Assembly: GCA_025200525.1 (NCBI GenBank)
Contig: JANUSC010000362.1
Span: 62,001 to 126,000 of the forward strand
Length of the DNA stretch: 64,000 nt
Reading direction: 5' to 3'
Source: Camellia lanceoleosa
Lineage: Eukaryota; Streptophyta; Magnoliopsida; Ericales; Theaceae
Under the pieces are notes generated by a model. The model did not search any database. It was not told where the DNA came from and was given only the letters and a program-made list of their open reading frames with translations. Position numbers and translations under genes: made by a program. The first letter of the stretch is position 1. Each line of letters opens with the position of its first letter. Shown here in pieces: positions 44,269-56,272 of this stretch.

Positions 44269-45766
44269 TGTAGACACCCCATTTTTGACCGTCCTCAAGA
44301 CTTGGACGTCATCGTTTGAACACCCGATGATCACCCATGCTCGTGTTCGTTTTGAGTTCCTGGAGGTCTTGGCTACTCGCCTTGCCTCAAGATCTCTCAA
44401 CTTCTCTGTTTTGTGCTTGTTTGTGGACCAAACACTTGTGTTTTTGCTTCTAAGGGAAGAGGGTGGCTTGTTTGCCATCCCCTCAACCCACCGGCCAGGG
44501 CATGATGCCATCGGCCCCTTTTTCTTGCCATCAGCCAAGAGTGTTGGCCAATCGGCACTATATTTGGTTGGCCGGCACTTATGTTGGTCGATCGGCCATT
44601 TTTGGTGGCCGAACCCTGTTCATCTACTTTATGCAGATATTTCGTGCCAGCTAGTGCCGCTGGCATCCACAATTCACCCCCTCCATACACGTGTATGGAG
44701 GGATTTGCCCTTTGCTTAGCTTCTCTTGGAAGCTTTAGAATTTGAACTTCTATAAAGAGGGAGCCCCTCCTCCCTCCTCCAGGGTTCAAAAAAAATAAGG
44801 TTAGGAGAGTTAGATATAGTTTTGTATCTATACTCCCTTGTTTGATCCTATTTTGTGCCCAAAAATGTAGTATTGTCTTACTATTGTACACAAACACACA
44901 CTAGAACACCATCCTTGGTTGTTAAGGTGCTAGGAGGTTGATTTCAGTGTTCTTGGGTTGGTTTGAACTCAGAAAACCTACTGGAGCTTTCTTCTTGAAG
45001 AGGTTCTACAAGGGTGAGTTCCTTACTTTAGATACCCCTTTATTGCTTAAGCCTTTAGCCCTTCTTGCTTATTGTTTTAAGCTTAACTTATAACTGATAA
45101 AAGTTCTAATTTTTCTTGCTTTAGAACTTTGTTTAAGGTCATTTTGAGGTTTGGGGTTGTTCCCCCCCCCCCCCTTTTAGGCCTTGTTAGGCCTCGTTTT
45201 AGGCCATCCCTTTTGGCCATTGTTCTTAGCTTTGCATGACCTCTCTACCACTAAAATTCAGAGGATTTTCAGTGGTGGGGAGGTGGTTTTGGTATCCTAA
45301 ATAGGAGAGGGTTATCCCCTCTCCTTGTTGTCTTTAATGCTTGCATAAATGGCTTATGTTAGTATCATGTTTGCTTAGCTTGTTTTAGCTTCATTTTAGT
45401 ATATATTAGGCTTTGTTTTGCCATGATATAGCACTATTTTGACTTGGTTTAGACATACCATGCATGCTTTGCATACTTGTCTTGTAATCTCATGATTTAC
45501 CTTAACATGTACCTAACATTTAGACTACTATGCTTGCATATTTTGGCCTAACTCCATGAAGCTTTTAGCTATGTTGTGACATGCTTAAGCTCTGATTTTG
45601 GTCTTCTTGGTCATGCTTGCATTGTTTTGTATAGCTACCATGCAATCTAGCTTGTTGCCTTTGGGTGCTCAAGTCATTAGCATGCTCTATTTCGACCATT
45701 TCAGTGGTTTGCCATCACTTGTTATGCTATTTTAGTCCATATAGTATGCTCATATGCTTGCACTTG
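44269..45766 (+). mobile_element. Partial plus-oriented LTR (element G), cut by element D
   Basis: Starts TGTAGACACCCCATTTTTGA and follows the D LTR closely, but in the opposite orientation: position 44269 corresponds to 49492 read backwards. TATA box TATAAAGA at 44751-44758, preceded by GCC...GGC palindromes (GGCCAATCGGCAC, GGTCGATCGGCCA, 44540-44600). A C-run of 13 lies at 45162-45174. About 1.5 kb of an expected 3.7 kb is present; the rest should lie right of element D, outside the window. ORFs of up to 166 aa on both strands are not conserved in the sister LTRs. Confidence 0.75.
44751..44758 (+). promoter_or_regulatory. TATA box of LTR G
   Basis: TATAAAGA, about 480 bases from the LTR start, in the plus direction. 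Confidence 0.5.
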
Positions 45767-48700
45767 TGTAACAAGCCACGAGGGACCTCGCTACAGTTCG
45801 GACTCCCTTTTTGTGTTTGTTGCGGTTCTAAATCTGAACCGAAGTGTCCAACTTTGGCAAATCGTTTTGAGAAAAAAAAAGATTTTGAAAGAAATGCCAA
45901 ACATGGACTGCTTTGCCAGATACAGAGTCGCCACCTAAATATTTTATTTTGGGAAATTTGGGAAACCCTAACTCGGTGCCAAAGGCCACGTGTCTGTCAT
46001 CACCAAAGTTGCCTCGGCTCGGGAGCTTGGGTACGATCGGGGAAGGTCAGCTATGAGCACCCCCTTTCGCCCGGTCCGAAGACCGGCCCCTACTAACCAT
46101 GATATCCGATTTTGAAAACGTTATGTGTTCTTATTCCGGTTATTGGCCTAGAATTACTATGTTATGCGCACAGCAAACAAGTATAGACTAGATTGCCTAA
46201 TTTGGAAACAAGCGTTGCATATCCGTTTGTTTTGAAAATGCTTTGGAATTTACTACTCGCAAGTAGGCTAAAACACGGATTTCAACGAGTTTTTCCAACT
46301 CAAACAATCCAACCTTCACCCACAGGCAATCAGGCAGTTTATCTCATATAAGCATTTAGCCACATGGTAATCATGCTGTCATGTTAACATTCACACGCAT
46401 GCGAGATGCTAAAGCATAAACACTTACATTGTACTCCATGCCAAAACAATAAACTAGTTAGCAAATATGCATGTCCTAGTTCATGTTAAGTGGCTAATGC
46501 AACACATGGAAGGATGCAGTTAGAGTAGGCTCGGCTAACCCTAAAATGGCATGTGAAATGCTACAATTATCACGTATTCAATTTGGATTTGAAGTATTAA
46601 TGCAGTTTGCATGATGTACCGAGCCCGATGCATGCTAGACAAATGCATGGATGCACGCATGCATTTACATGGGGTATGCTAATTTAAACGTGCCCTAATA
46701 CTAACCGTCAAAGCAGGTAAGTAAAAGGGAGAAAGAAGTGGAGGTTGGAAGACATACACACACTCACCCACACTTATTACAGATTCGCCCTCACTCGGAG
46801 GGACCAAAAAAATAATACAAATTAACCAACTACGCAAGCTAATTAATAATTACAAATTGCCTAATTAGTTAACAACTAACTAAACTAGGAAAATCAGTAA
46901 ACCGCCTCGGGAGGAGAGCCTGATGCAACGCATGCTCGGGTCCTGCTCGGAATTGCACTGCCATGCATGGATTGCCTCTGTTTTCCCTGCTCTGTCCCTC
47001 CAAAGACTGCCAAAATCTCAGAGATACTTCTTCTGATACTGGGGATCACCACCGGCTGAGTAGAATAGCCACCGGCAGTGAATTGTGGTCATCGGCACAA
47101 GATGCATCCATCGGCTGATGATGTACTGCCGATCGGCAAAAGAATGCCTGCAGAACCTGCAACTCACAACAGCAGAGGGCAAAACTTGCATGGCAATACA
47201 ATTCAAGCAATGTATGCACCAATCATGCCCCTTATCATGTTTGTGACTCAAAGGGGCATGTGCCTCAATCCTTGGACCATCAATCACGCATTTCCATGCA
47301 TGATGGCCCAAAGAATCAAGCATGCACTTTCATGTCAAATGAAATGCAAATCAAACAAACAAACCAAGACCCAATTCTTATCACCAAATCAAGGAACAAG
47401 GCATGCATGCAAGATGCAATGCAACCTAGACATGCAAGCTAAGGATGCAACATGGCATGGCAAGCATGCAAGCATGAACATGGACAATGTACAAACATGT
47501 AAGGTAAGCATGCAACCAAGCAAATGATGGTCTTAAACATGAATTAGGCAGCTCTAATTAGGCCCAAAATAGTGGCCAAAATGCTCAAATACGAGGGCTA
47601 AACACACATACACACATGCACATGTTATGGTCCAACGCAAAAGCATACAAAGGCAACTTTCAGGCACACTTAAAAGAGGCTATCATGGACAATTAGCATG
47701 CAACATGAACTCTGAAAAATCATGCTAGAATGTGGTGCCAAACCAACTCAAATGAAGCAAACATTAGCATGCAAATGGCCCAAGCACTCAAGGCTCACCA
47801 AAGAGGCAATGGACTACACTTAGCATAACCACACATGGCAAGACTTAAGCGACCATAAACAGAGTTTTAGCACACAAAACAAAGCCCAAAGGACCACCTA
47901 GATGGCATCTAAATGGTTCAAATTCAAAGGCATGCACAAATGCTAAAACATGGAGCATACAACACAAGCTTTTGAAGCATCAAAGAGGTGTCCAAGGCAA
48001 GCATACAAGCACACCAAAGGGACTGAAATGACATGTAGGATGGTTCTAAACCACTAAATTAATGCAAGCAATGCATGCTACACATTCACCTACTTGAAGC
48101 ATACAAGCCATAATACAAAGGAGCTATACCAAGCATGCCAAAATCGACCCAAACAATTATGGACAGACCTTAAACATGGCAAAATAAGCACAAAACCTTC
48201 ACACAGCTAAACCTAAAACATGCTAGAACAAAGGCTAACAACCTAAGGCATATTAAGGCAATAACAAGGCATTACATGGTAGGTATGCTAAGCATGCATG
48301 GTGTACCAAAACCAACACACAACAATGTTATATCATGGCATAATAAGCGTGGAAAATAGCCTAGACATGATCAACAAACCTTCAAACATGGTGCTCCCTT
48401 AAGAGGCCAAAATTGGTCCTTTTCAAGGACAACAAGGAGAGGGGGTGGCCCTCCCCTTTTTGAGACTTTAAGGCACCATCTTCACCACTGAAATCCCTCA
48501 AGATTTCAGTGGTGAGGAGGGCCAAGCACCAAAGTCTCGGAGCTCACCAAAAATGGCACAAAATGAGGCCTCTCAAGGCCTAAGAGGGGTCAAACAAACC
48601 CAAACCACAAAACACTCTTAACAAACAATCAAGAGGGCTTAAAAACAGAAATTGTTTGTATTATACACTAAGCACAAAAACAGTTCTAAGATAGGTAGAA

Positions 48701-49001
48701 AAGCAATGCAAAAATAGGGAATAAAAGGGATGTTTCTTACCCTTGAAGACCACCTTCACAAGCAATGCTCCAACAGCCTTCCTTGGCTTTAATCCAGCTC
48801 CAAAACACTAAAACAACCCTCCAAAGGTCTCAAGTCCAAGAGATGGTGTGTTGGTGTGTGTTTGTGAGCAAAAGTACGACAAAACACACACTTATAGAGA
48901 TAGAATATGTATCTAACCCTAACCCTAGAACTCAAGCTTTACAAAAGCTATCTAAAATGTCTAACAAAGGTCTAACCCTTGGCCAAAGAGAAGAAGCTCT
49001 C

Positions 49002-49009
49002 CTATATAG
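49002..49009 (-). promoter_or_regulatory. TATA box of LTR D
   Basis: CTATATAG within CCTATATAGG, about 485 bases from the minus-strand LTR start, at the same distance as TATAAAGA in LTR G. Confidence 0.5.
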
Positions 49010-49183
49010 GCAATTCCCTCTTGTAAGGCTTACAAAACAAGCCATTCAAGAGGGAAATCCCCCCATACACGTGTATGGAGGGGAATGGGATGGGTGCCAG
49101 CTATCACAGCTGGCACAAAATATCTACAAAAAGTAGATGAACAGTGGTCGGCTGCTCAAAATTGCCATTTTGACAAAATTGAC

Positions 49184-49215
49184 TGCCGACCGGCAACAAA
49201 GAGTGCCGACCGGCA
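49184..49215. promoter_or_regulatory. Pair of TGCCGACCGGCA motifs in LTR D
   Basis: Exact TGCCGACCGGCA at 49184-49195 and 49204-49215, upstream of the LTR TATA box on the minus strand. The same 12-mer occurs at 52539-52550, upstream of the antisense PMD gene of D. Confidence 0.6.
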
Positions 49216-49492
49216 ATATACATTGCCGGTGACAACAAAACACCAGCCGGTGGCCTCTAGCCATGGCCGGTGATGTGTGGGGATGCCTCACAAGGCATTC
49301 CCTGCCCTTCGAAGGCAAAACACAAGTGTTTGGTGCAAAACCAGACACTAAATAGTCGAGTTCAGAGATCCTGAGGCAAGGCGCGTAGCCAAGGCCTCCG
49401 GGAACTCCAAACGAACACAAACATGGATGATCACCGGGTGTTCAAATGGTGACGTCCAAGTCTTGAGGACGGTCAAAAATGGGGTGTCTACA

Positions 49493-49507
49493 GTTGCCCC
49501 TCTTTGA
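49493..49507 (-). other. Polypurine tract of element D
   Basis: The minus strand reads GTCAAAGAGGGGCAAC directly before the LTR, nearly the same as in element C. Confidence 0.85.
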
Positions 49508-52200
49508 CAGAACTCGAAAGTCATAACAATGACGGGAGTGAATGTCAAAGCCCAGAGACGACCCATTTTTGACAAGGCCGAAGACTTGGACAAGCATGCA
49601 ACACAAACAAGATATGCGCCCGAAGGCAGGGGCAAAATGCAAGACAATGCAAGAAGCCGAGCATAACTTATGATCATGCAAAGAAAGCTGTAACGAAGCA
49701 CGCATGCGACAGTTTTAAACTAGCATACACCAAACTACACTACAATGCAGAAAGGATGTAAGAGAATTATGTAATCCTCGATACGTCTCACGCGGAGGAT
49801 ACAATACCTATCCAATTCGTCTGGTTGCACCGGCCTCAAATGAACCGTACATACAATATCGTACCTGCAAAGAAAACAAACTTAACAGGTACAATGTTGT
49901 TAGCAATATGCATGACAATGCAATGATGAATGCAAAATGATATGCACTATATACAAAACTATTTATGAACAATGCAAATGATATGCAATGCAATTGAAAC
50001 AATGCAAACTACATGCAAAGAAATTGAATCATGATCCCATCATGAGCGGTTCGAAACCACACATATGTCAAATAGATTGATGGAGGTAACAAGTCTGTTG
50101 ACCATAGAAAAGGTGCCGCAACCCTCAAACCAACATACCAGCGTGGAATAGGCGCGTACACATGCAGAACTATGAGTAATGTAGACGGACACAAGTACGA
50201 GTATTGGGTGGAATGACATAAGTAAGGTGACGACTCGCTGGGGAAAGAATAATGATCCTAATGCCGGATGCAAAACTTACACTACAATGTAATATCTACA
50301 ATGAATATGGCGTGCAGCCAAAATCGTATCTTGCCTAGGAAAGGCATGTACACGTACAAGCCATGTCTAACACAGAAAAGGTGCCGCAACCCTCAAACCA
50401 ACATATCAACGTGGAATAGGCGCGTACACATGCAGAACTGTGTTTTGACGTGAAAAGTATGAACACATACCAGACCAAGCTCAACAAGGAAAGGCGCAAG
50501 CCATAGATGGAGGATAATGCCATGGATGCATGCAACTACAATGCAATGGAGATAGATACAATGGATATGGCACACGGGCCAAACCAAATCTTGCCTAGGA
50601 AAGGCATGTACACGTACAAGCCATGTCTAACACAGAAAAGATGTCGCAACCCTCAAACCAACATACCAACGTGGAATAGGCGCGTACACATGCAGAACTG
50701 TGTTTTGACGTGAAAAGTATGAACACATACCAGACCAAGCTCAACAAGGAAAGGTGCAAGCCATAGATGGAAGTGATGCAATGGATGCATGCAACTACAA
50801 TGCAATATCTACAAATATGCAATGGAATTTAAATGCGATATTTACAGTGGAAATGCATGACAATGCACTATATTACAGTGAAATGCATGACGTATGCATT
50901 ATCTACAATGTAATGACATATGCAGTATTTACAATGCGATGCATGACATATGCAGTATTTACAATGCGATGCATGACAATGCGGTATTTACAATGAAATG
51001 CATGACATATGCAGTATTTACAATGCAATGCATGACAATGCAGTATTTACAATGAGATGCATGACATATGCAGTATTTACAATGCAATGCATGACATATG
51101 CAGTATTTACAATGAAATGCATGACAATGCGGGTACTGTGCACACCAATGCACTGAAGGTCTTGCACCTTCCAAGGGTTTAAGGTCTCCTAGACCGTGCG
51201 TGTTCAAGGTCTCGCCAGATCCATTTCGGGCAATGCATGAATTGAGATGCGGTGCACAAGACAGTGCGATGCGCAAGATCGCGTGATGGAATGCATGTCA
51301 AATGCAATGAGATGCGCAAAACGGCGCGGTGCGTTCAGACAACGCGAATGAAGGTCTTGCACCTCCCAAGGATTTTAGGTCTCCTGGACCGTGATGCGGG
51401 AAAAGTGCATGATGATGCAAAATGTGCGCGTTACAACACGTGCAGTACGTGCATAACAATGCAACTGATGATGTGTACTACACCACATGCGGTCATGCGT
51501 AACAATAAACGTTTTGCACCTTCGAAGGATTTAAGGTCTCCTAGACCATAATGAAATGATGCACAATGCAAGTGAGACACGCATGCCAACGGAAATGAGG
51601 CACGCATGCCAATGGAAATGAGACACGCATGCCAATGGAAATGTGACACGCATGCCACAAGGATATAAAATGAAGTGCAAATGAGACACGCATGCCTCAA
51701 AGGAATTGAGGCACGCATACCTCAAAGAAATGCAAAATGATGCAAATGTGACACGCATGTCGCGAAGGAATGTAAAATGATGCAAACGAGACACGCGTGC
51801 CTCAAAGGAATCGTAAAATGATGCAAATGAGACACGCGTGCCTCAAAGGAATCGTAAAATGATGTAAATGAGACACGCGTGCCTCAAAGGAATTGAGGCA
51901 CGCATACCTCGAAGGAATGGGAAATGAAATGCAAATGATAATGTGAATGAATTCGAATGCGTGACAACGCATGTTCTCGATTTTGAAATGCATGACAATG
52001 CAAACGATTCTAAGTGCGTGACAATGCAATGGTAAGGGAATGCACGACAACGCGAACGATGCGCGAGGCGACGTATGTATTGAAATGCATAACAATGCTT
52101 GTAATAAAAATGCAATGACAATTCATGAAAGATGTGCATGACAATGCAAGGGGTGAGTGTTACAACGCATGTAGTACGTGCATAACAATGCAACTGTGAG
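49508..52200. repeat. Repeat-rich non-coding region of element D
   Basis: Several arrays lie side by side. A 259-bp unit (TCTTGCCTAGGAAAGGCATG, GGTGCCGCAACCCTCAAACC) is complete at 50331 and 50590, with a partial copy at 50105. Units of about 30 bp of the type GCATGACATATGCAGTATTT run from 50860 to 51130. GCACCT(T/C)C(C/G)AAGG...AGGTCTCCTAGACC occurs three times (51155, 51358, 51516). Then come units with GACACGCATGCC and GACACGCGTGCC (51575-51905), and 'aatgcatgacaatgc' words to 52200. Overlapping ORFs of up to 105 aa are repeat translations. The region corresponds to 26340-27014 plus 37457-37760 in element C. Confidence 0.75.
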
Positions 52201-52439
52201 GCGCACGATGGCGCGATGCAATGCACCAAAATAGTACGATGAATGCGTGCGACGCACACAAGGGCAACTTTTGAATCTTGCAAAAGGCAAAAGGGTACAA
52301 AAGGATACACCTTGCACGAATTCGAGTGCCACGCAAAGCAGACGCGGTCCAAGGTCAAAATGGAGGCCGGTTGAGCATCGGAGATACAATTTCTTGCACT
52401 TTCTTGAGCTATAAAACTACTCATATGGCCTAAACAAGG

Positions 52440-52610
52440 CTTTGCGAACACCACCGGCCGGAAGGGGAAGCCACTGGCTGTCCACCGACTGCAAAATAGT
52501 TTAATCGGCACAATATTCTCCCGGCCGGCACAAAATGTTGCCGACCGGCAAAAAGTCCCTGAGTCGAGGCAGATTCGACATTTCACCATGGGTCTTTTAA
52601 AATAGGGTTT
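52440..52610 (+). promoter_or_regulatory. Candidate promoter of the antisense PMD gene of element D
   Basis: A cluster of GC-rich palindromes (CACCGGCCGG, CCCGGCCGGCAC, TGCCGACCGGCA at 52539-52550) is followed by TTTTAAAATAG (52595-52605) and TTTCTAAACCCTATTTC, a telo-box-like word, about 350 bases before the ATG. Confidence 0.5.
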
Positions 52611-53360
52611 CTAAACCCTATTTCTCATTTCCTCCTTACCCGAAAAACACTCCTCTCTTTCTAGAGCCCTTTTCCTTTCTCATTTCTTCGCTTTCTTCGC
52701 GTTCTACGCCCGTTTCGTCGTCGGATTCGCGATTTCCTTCGCGTTTCGGACATTTTCATCCGAACAAATCTTTATTTCGGTGCCTCTTTTACCATTTCCA
52801 CCCTTTTGGGGTTTGTTCCCCTTGCTTTCCTTTTGATTTCCATACCCTTTCCACATCCCGGCTTTTCCGGCCATTTTCCACCCTCTCGGGGGTTGACTTT
52901 TCGGTTGACTTTCCATATTCTAGCCCGGTTTTCCTCCCTCCGGCTATTTTCTCATCATTCTTGACATGGCCGACGATATTCCACGCGGTGGGACTCCCTC
53001 GGATCACGAGATGGATCCCGGGGTTGAGCTCCTACCTTTGAGCGAGTGCCCGTTCGACCCGGCGACCTACCGGCCAGCGATTCATGTTCTGCCCCCCGAC
53101 GGACTATGCCAGTTCAGGAGTTTCGACATGGCGTTGGATCCTGAGCTTCTGCTACGTGAGCCTGCCTCTCACCTATCCTTCGGCGCTTCCGAGGTAACAT
53201 TTTTTCTCTGTTTTAATTTCTGCAATGTAGAACTTTTAACTGTCAACTGCCATAACTGATTACAGTCTTTAACTGCTTAGTTCCGATACACTGATACACT
53301 GTATATTGTAGTTGATTGCAAACGCACTTGCAACTGATTATCTGTTTAAGACTCACATGT

Positions 53361-53700
53361 GCACATACACTGCACTAGCCTTGAACCGCTCAACACACGG
53401 CACACACCGTATTTCACTGCAAACACCGGCACCCGATACCTGTTTGAATCTGAAAATATGCACGCATACCACATTTGCACTGAACCACTCAAACACGCTG
53501 ACGCATCACACGTTGTAGTTCACTGTAAGCACACTGGCACTCGGTATCTATCTGAACTTGAAAATACGCACACATGCCAAATTTGCACCGAACCACCCAA
53601 ACACGCTGACGCATCACACGTTGTAGTTCACTGTAAGCACACTGGCACTTGGTATCTATCTGAACTTGAAAATACGCACGCATACCAAATTTGCACCAAT
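53361..53700 (+). repeat. 108-bp minisatellite in intron 1 of the D PMD gene
   Basis: Three copies of a 108-bp unit (TATCTGAACTTGAAAATACG, 'caaatttgcaccgaacca', 'cgctgacgcatcacacgttg'). Equivalent positions are 53443, 53551 and 53659. It causes the 132-aa ORF in this intron. Confidence 0.75.
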
Positions 53701-55689
53701 TTTGACTGTTTCTTCAAAAACTGTACATTTTATATTGCTTCGCAACTACTTGTTTGAAAACAGGGAGATTCCCATACCATCCGCGGGTATGGGAACACTG
53801 TCGCTCGTGAGTGGTACGCTGAGCTTCCCGACGCAATTCGCCATATCGTAGACTAGGCCGGCTTTGGCGCATTCTGCAGAGGACTCTCTAGGCTCACTAC
53901 ATGCAGACCTCTCCTCGCCGCTCTGGTGGAGAGGTGGTGGGACACCACCGATTCATTCCATTTCTCTGCGGCAGGGGACATGACGATGACCCCTTATGAT
54001 TTCTCGATGCTTACAGGCATCGGGGTAGGGGGTGATCCGATCCCCTTCGATACTGATATGGATGAGTGGGAGGCCGCTCAGATTTACTTGCTCGGCGAGC
54101 TGCCGCCTCTGGCGCGTCCTGGTTTCGTCCGCTATTCCTGGTTCGAGGTGCAGTTCAGGGTCCAGCCCACCCTTGTTGATGCAGCCCCGATGACTCAGGA
54201 GGCCGTGGAGAAGTACGCACGTGGCTTTCTCATGTTCCTGTTCGGGACGACCATTTTTGCCGACCGGGCGAACACCGTGCCTCTCTGCCTACTCAACGCA
54301 CTGGTGGACGTCAGGGATATCTTACATTATGACTGGGGTGGCGCCGTTCTGGCCACTCTCTATGGATATATGAGCTCAGTTTCCCGCGGCAGCGGACAGT
54401 TGCTCGGGGGCTACTAGCGTGCTTGGGAGGTACACTTCTTTGCTTTACATTTCTGTACTACATTTTCTGTAGTCTGCACTCTGCACACACTGTAGTCTGC
54501 TTTGTACTTGTCAGATATCTTGTACACACACATACTCTACTTTACATCGACATCGCTTCACATTGTACACTCTGCACAATATGCTGCACAACACATGGCT
54601 CTGCTATTTCTGCTTTTATTCTATATTCTGCTTTATCTGATAAATGCACTGGTATTTACCTTGCAGTTGTGGGTTTATGCCTACTTTCCTAGGCTTGCTT
54701 CCGTACCGGACGCAGAGACCCCTCTCGTCGTCCCGTTCTCGCGCCGTTTCGATGGGAGGTGCGTGCGGAGGCCTCGGGAGACATTCAGCTTCTTCCGCCG
54801 CTACTTCGACACCATTACCCCCGCACAGGTATGTTTTACTTGCAGTTCATTTAAGCTTCGTCTTTCCACTGCATGTTTCAATAACAGTAGATAACAAACT
54901 GTATTTCATTTTCAGATCACCTGGCAGCCTTGGGCTCCTTTGCCAGCTGTGATGCGGGATCGGTTTGCCGGTGCCGATGAGACCTCGCGTTTTCGGATTC
55001 TGCTGGAGGGCCCGGTCTGTCAGGCTTGGTACCTGGGTGAGCGTTTCTTACGTCAGACCCTAGGTTTACCGGAGCAAATAGTCCCGGTGCACCCTCCTGA
55101 GCATATAAGGGATACCGAGAGATTCACCGCCGAGCAGATGGTGGTCTACACCATTGGCTGAGAGGCAGACGATTTCAGAGGCGCGGGCGATTACTTGGAG
55201 TACGTCCGGACCTTCATCATGCGACCTCTGGCGGCGACGCCCGGCGAAGAGAGAGAGAGCGCCAGCCGGGCAGGAGCTGGAGGGGGAGTGTCAAGGAGGG
55301 CTCGAGTCCGTGGCAGGGGTGGAGTTCAGCGAGGGCGAGGGACCGGTTGGCCTGCTCTGCCTGCTTCACTGACTTTCAGAGGGCAGGGTGGGGCGACCTA
55401 CCAGATCCCCTTTGCTCCTCCGCCAGCTGATCACGAGTTTTTCGGTGTCCCCGACTTGCCTCCGGTATGTATTACTTCATTCTTGTACAATTATTTCATT
55501 TCAGTTTATTTGATATTCCACAGAATACTGATGCATCTGATACTTTCGCAGGCATCTTCCGAGTACACTCGGCAGTCATTGGAGATGAATGCCTCCATGA
55601 TAGGGATGCTACAGCGGACCTTTGACCTCCTAGCCCTTTACAGCATTCCGGTATGTTCTTTCTGACCACATCCTCAAACCATACACAAA

Positions 55690-55970
55690 CTGCTTTACAT
55701 AATCTAATGCACAACACAACATCTGATAAACTGCTCACGGCATCTGATACACGATACTCATACACTGCATCCTGTACTGATTCACTGCTCACAGCATACA
55801 TACACTGTACTCATACTCTGCATTCTGTACTGATTCACTGCTCACAACACCCATACACTGTACTCATACACTGTACTTATACACTGATACACTGCTCATG
55901 GCATTCACACACTGTACTCATACACTGCATTCTGTACTGATTCACTGCTCACAGCATACTGATGTATTCG
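55690..55970 (+). repeat. Short tandem repeats in intron 5 of the D PMD gene
   Basis: Repeated words CACTGTACTCATACACTG, TCTGTACTGATTCACTGCTC and ACAGCATA. This low-complexity expansion lies between exons 5 and 6. Confidence 0.65.
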
Positions 55971-56272
55971 CCTTTCATGCTTTTTCAGCCTCCCTTCCAG
56001 ATTCCTCCGGTGGGTGGTGCTCCGGCTGGACCTCCCATTTCTACCCGGGATGGCAGAGTATATCCCCACACCAGAGGGGGGCGCACTTATGTCGGGAGCA
56101 GCTCGCGGGCTCCGATTCGATAATGATGCAGTCGCGAAAGGCGGAGGCGGAGTCGTCGGAAGAGCAGACCGGTGATGGCTTGGACTCGGGCTCAGACGGC
56201 GATGCCCCTGGTGATGCTCCTGGTGATGATGCTCCTGGACCTTCGTCCAGGAAGAGGACTAGGACAGACTGA

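Larger units (their letters stand above)
45767..49492 (-). repeat. 3' LTR of element D (3726 bp)
   Basis: TGTAACAAGCC...GGGTGTCTACA in plus coordinates. The first about 2950 bases match 61065-64000 almost base for base; scattered substitutions and a few small indels are visible. TATA (TATATAGG) on the minus strand at 49002-49009, with GCCGACCGGC palindromes upstream (49184-49215) and a second GC-rich cluster at 47040-47145. The 101- and 149-aa ORFs recur in the other LTR only because the LTRs are near-identical. Confidence 0.88.
52966..56272 (+). pseudogene. Antisense plant mobile domain (PMD) gene of element D
   Basis: Six exons with clean GT-AG borders: 52966-53193, 53764-54429, 54667-54828, 54916-55464, 55552-55650, 55989-56272. 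The first five are multiples of three (76, 222, 54, 183, 33 codons), so every intron is phase 0. Exon 1: MADDIPRGGTPSDHEMDPG. Exon 2 carries the PMD core: AALVERWWDTTDSFHFSAAG, MTMTPYDFSMLTGIGVGGDP and ARGFLMFLFGTTIFAD. Exon 3: LWVYAYFPRLAS. Exon 4: FLRQTLGLPEQIVPV and an RGG-like RRARVRGRGGVQRGRGTG. Exon 6 ends acidic and basic (DGDAPGDDAPGPSSRKRTRTD). Damage: TAG in exon 2 (VD*AG, GGY*RAW), TGA at 55159, and a frameshift in exon 6. PMD proteins (MAIN, MAIL1) act in the nucleus in gene expression and TE silencing; a role here is inferred. Confidence 0.8.

Noticed and set aside
44285..44897. ORFs of 144 and 166 aa on opposite strands in LTR G
   Set aside because: They overlap each other and the LTR promoter and are not kept open in the sister LTR at 47995-49492.
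47078..47527. 149-aa plus-strand ORF, with a near copy at 62438-62821
   Set aside because: Both lie in the LTRs of element D; the similarity reflects LTR identity, and the composition (Met, Lys, Gln-rich) reflects AT-rich 'gcatgcaa' words.
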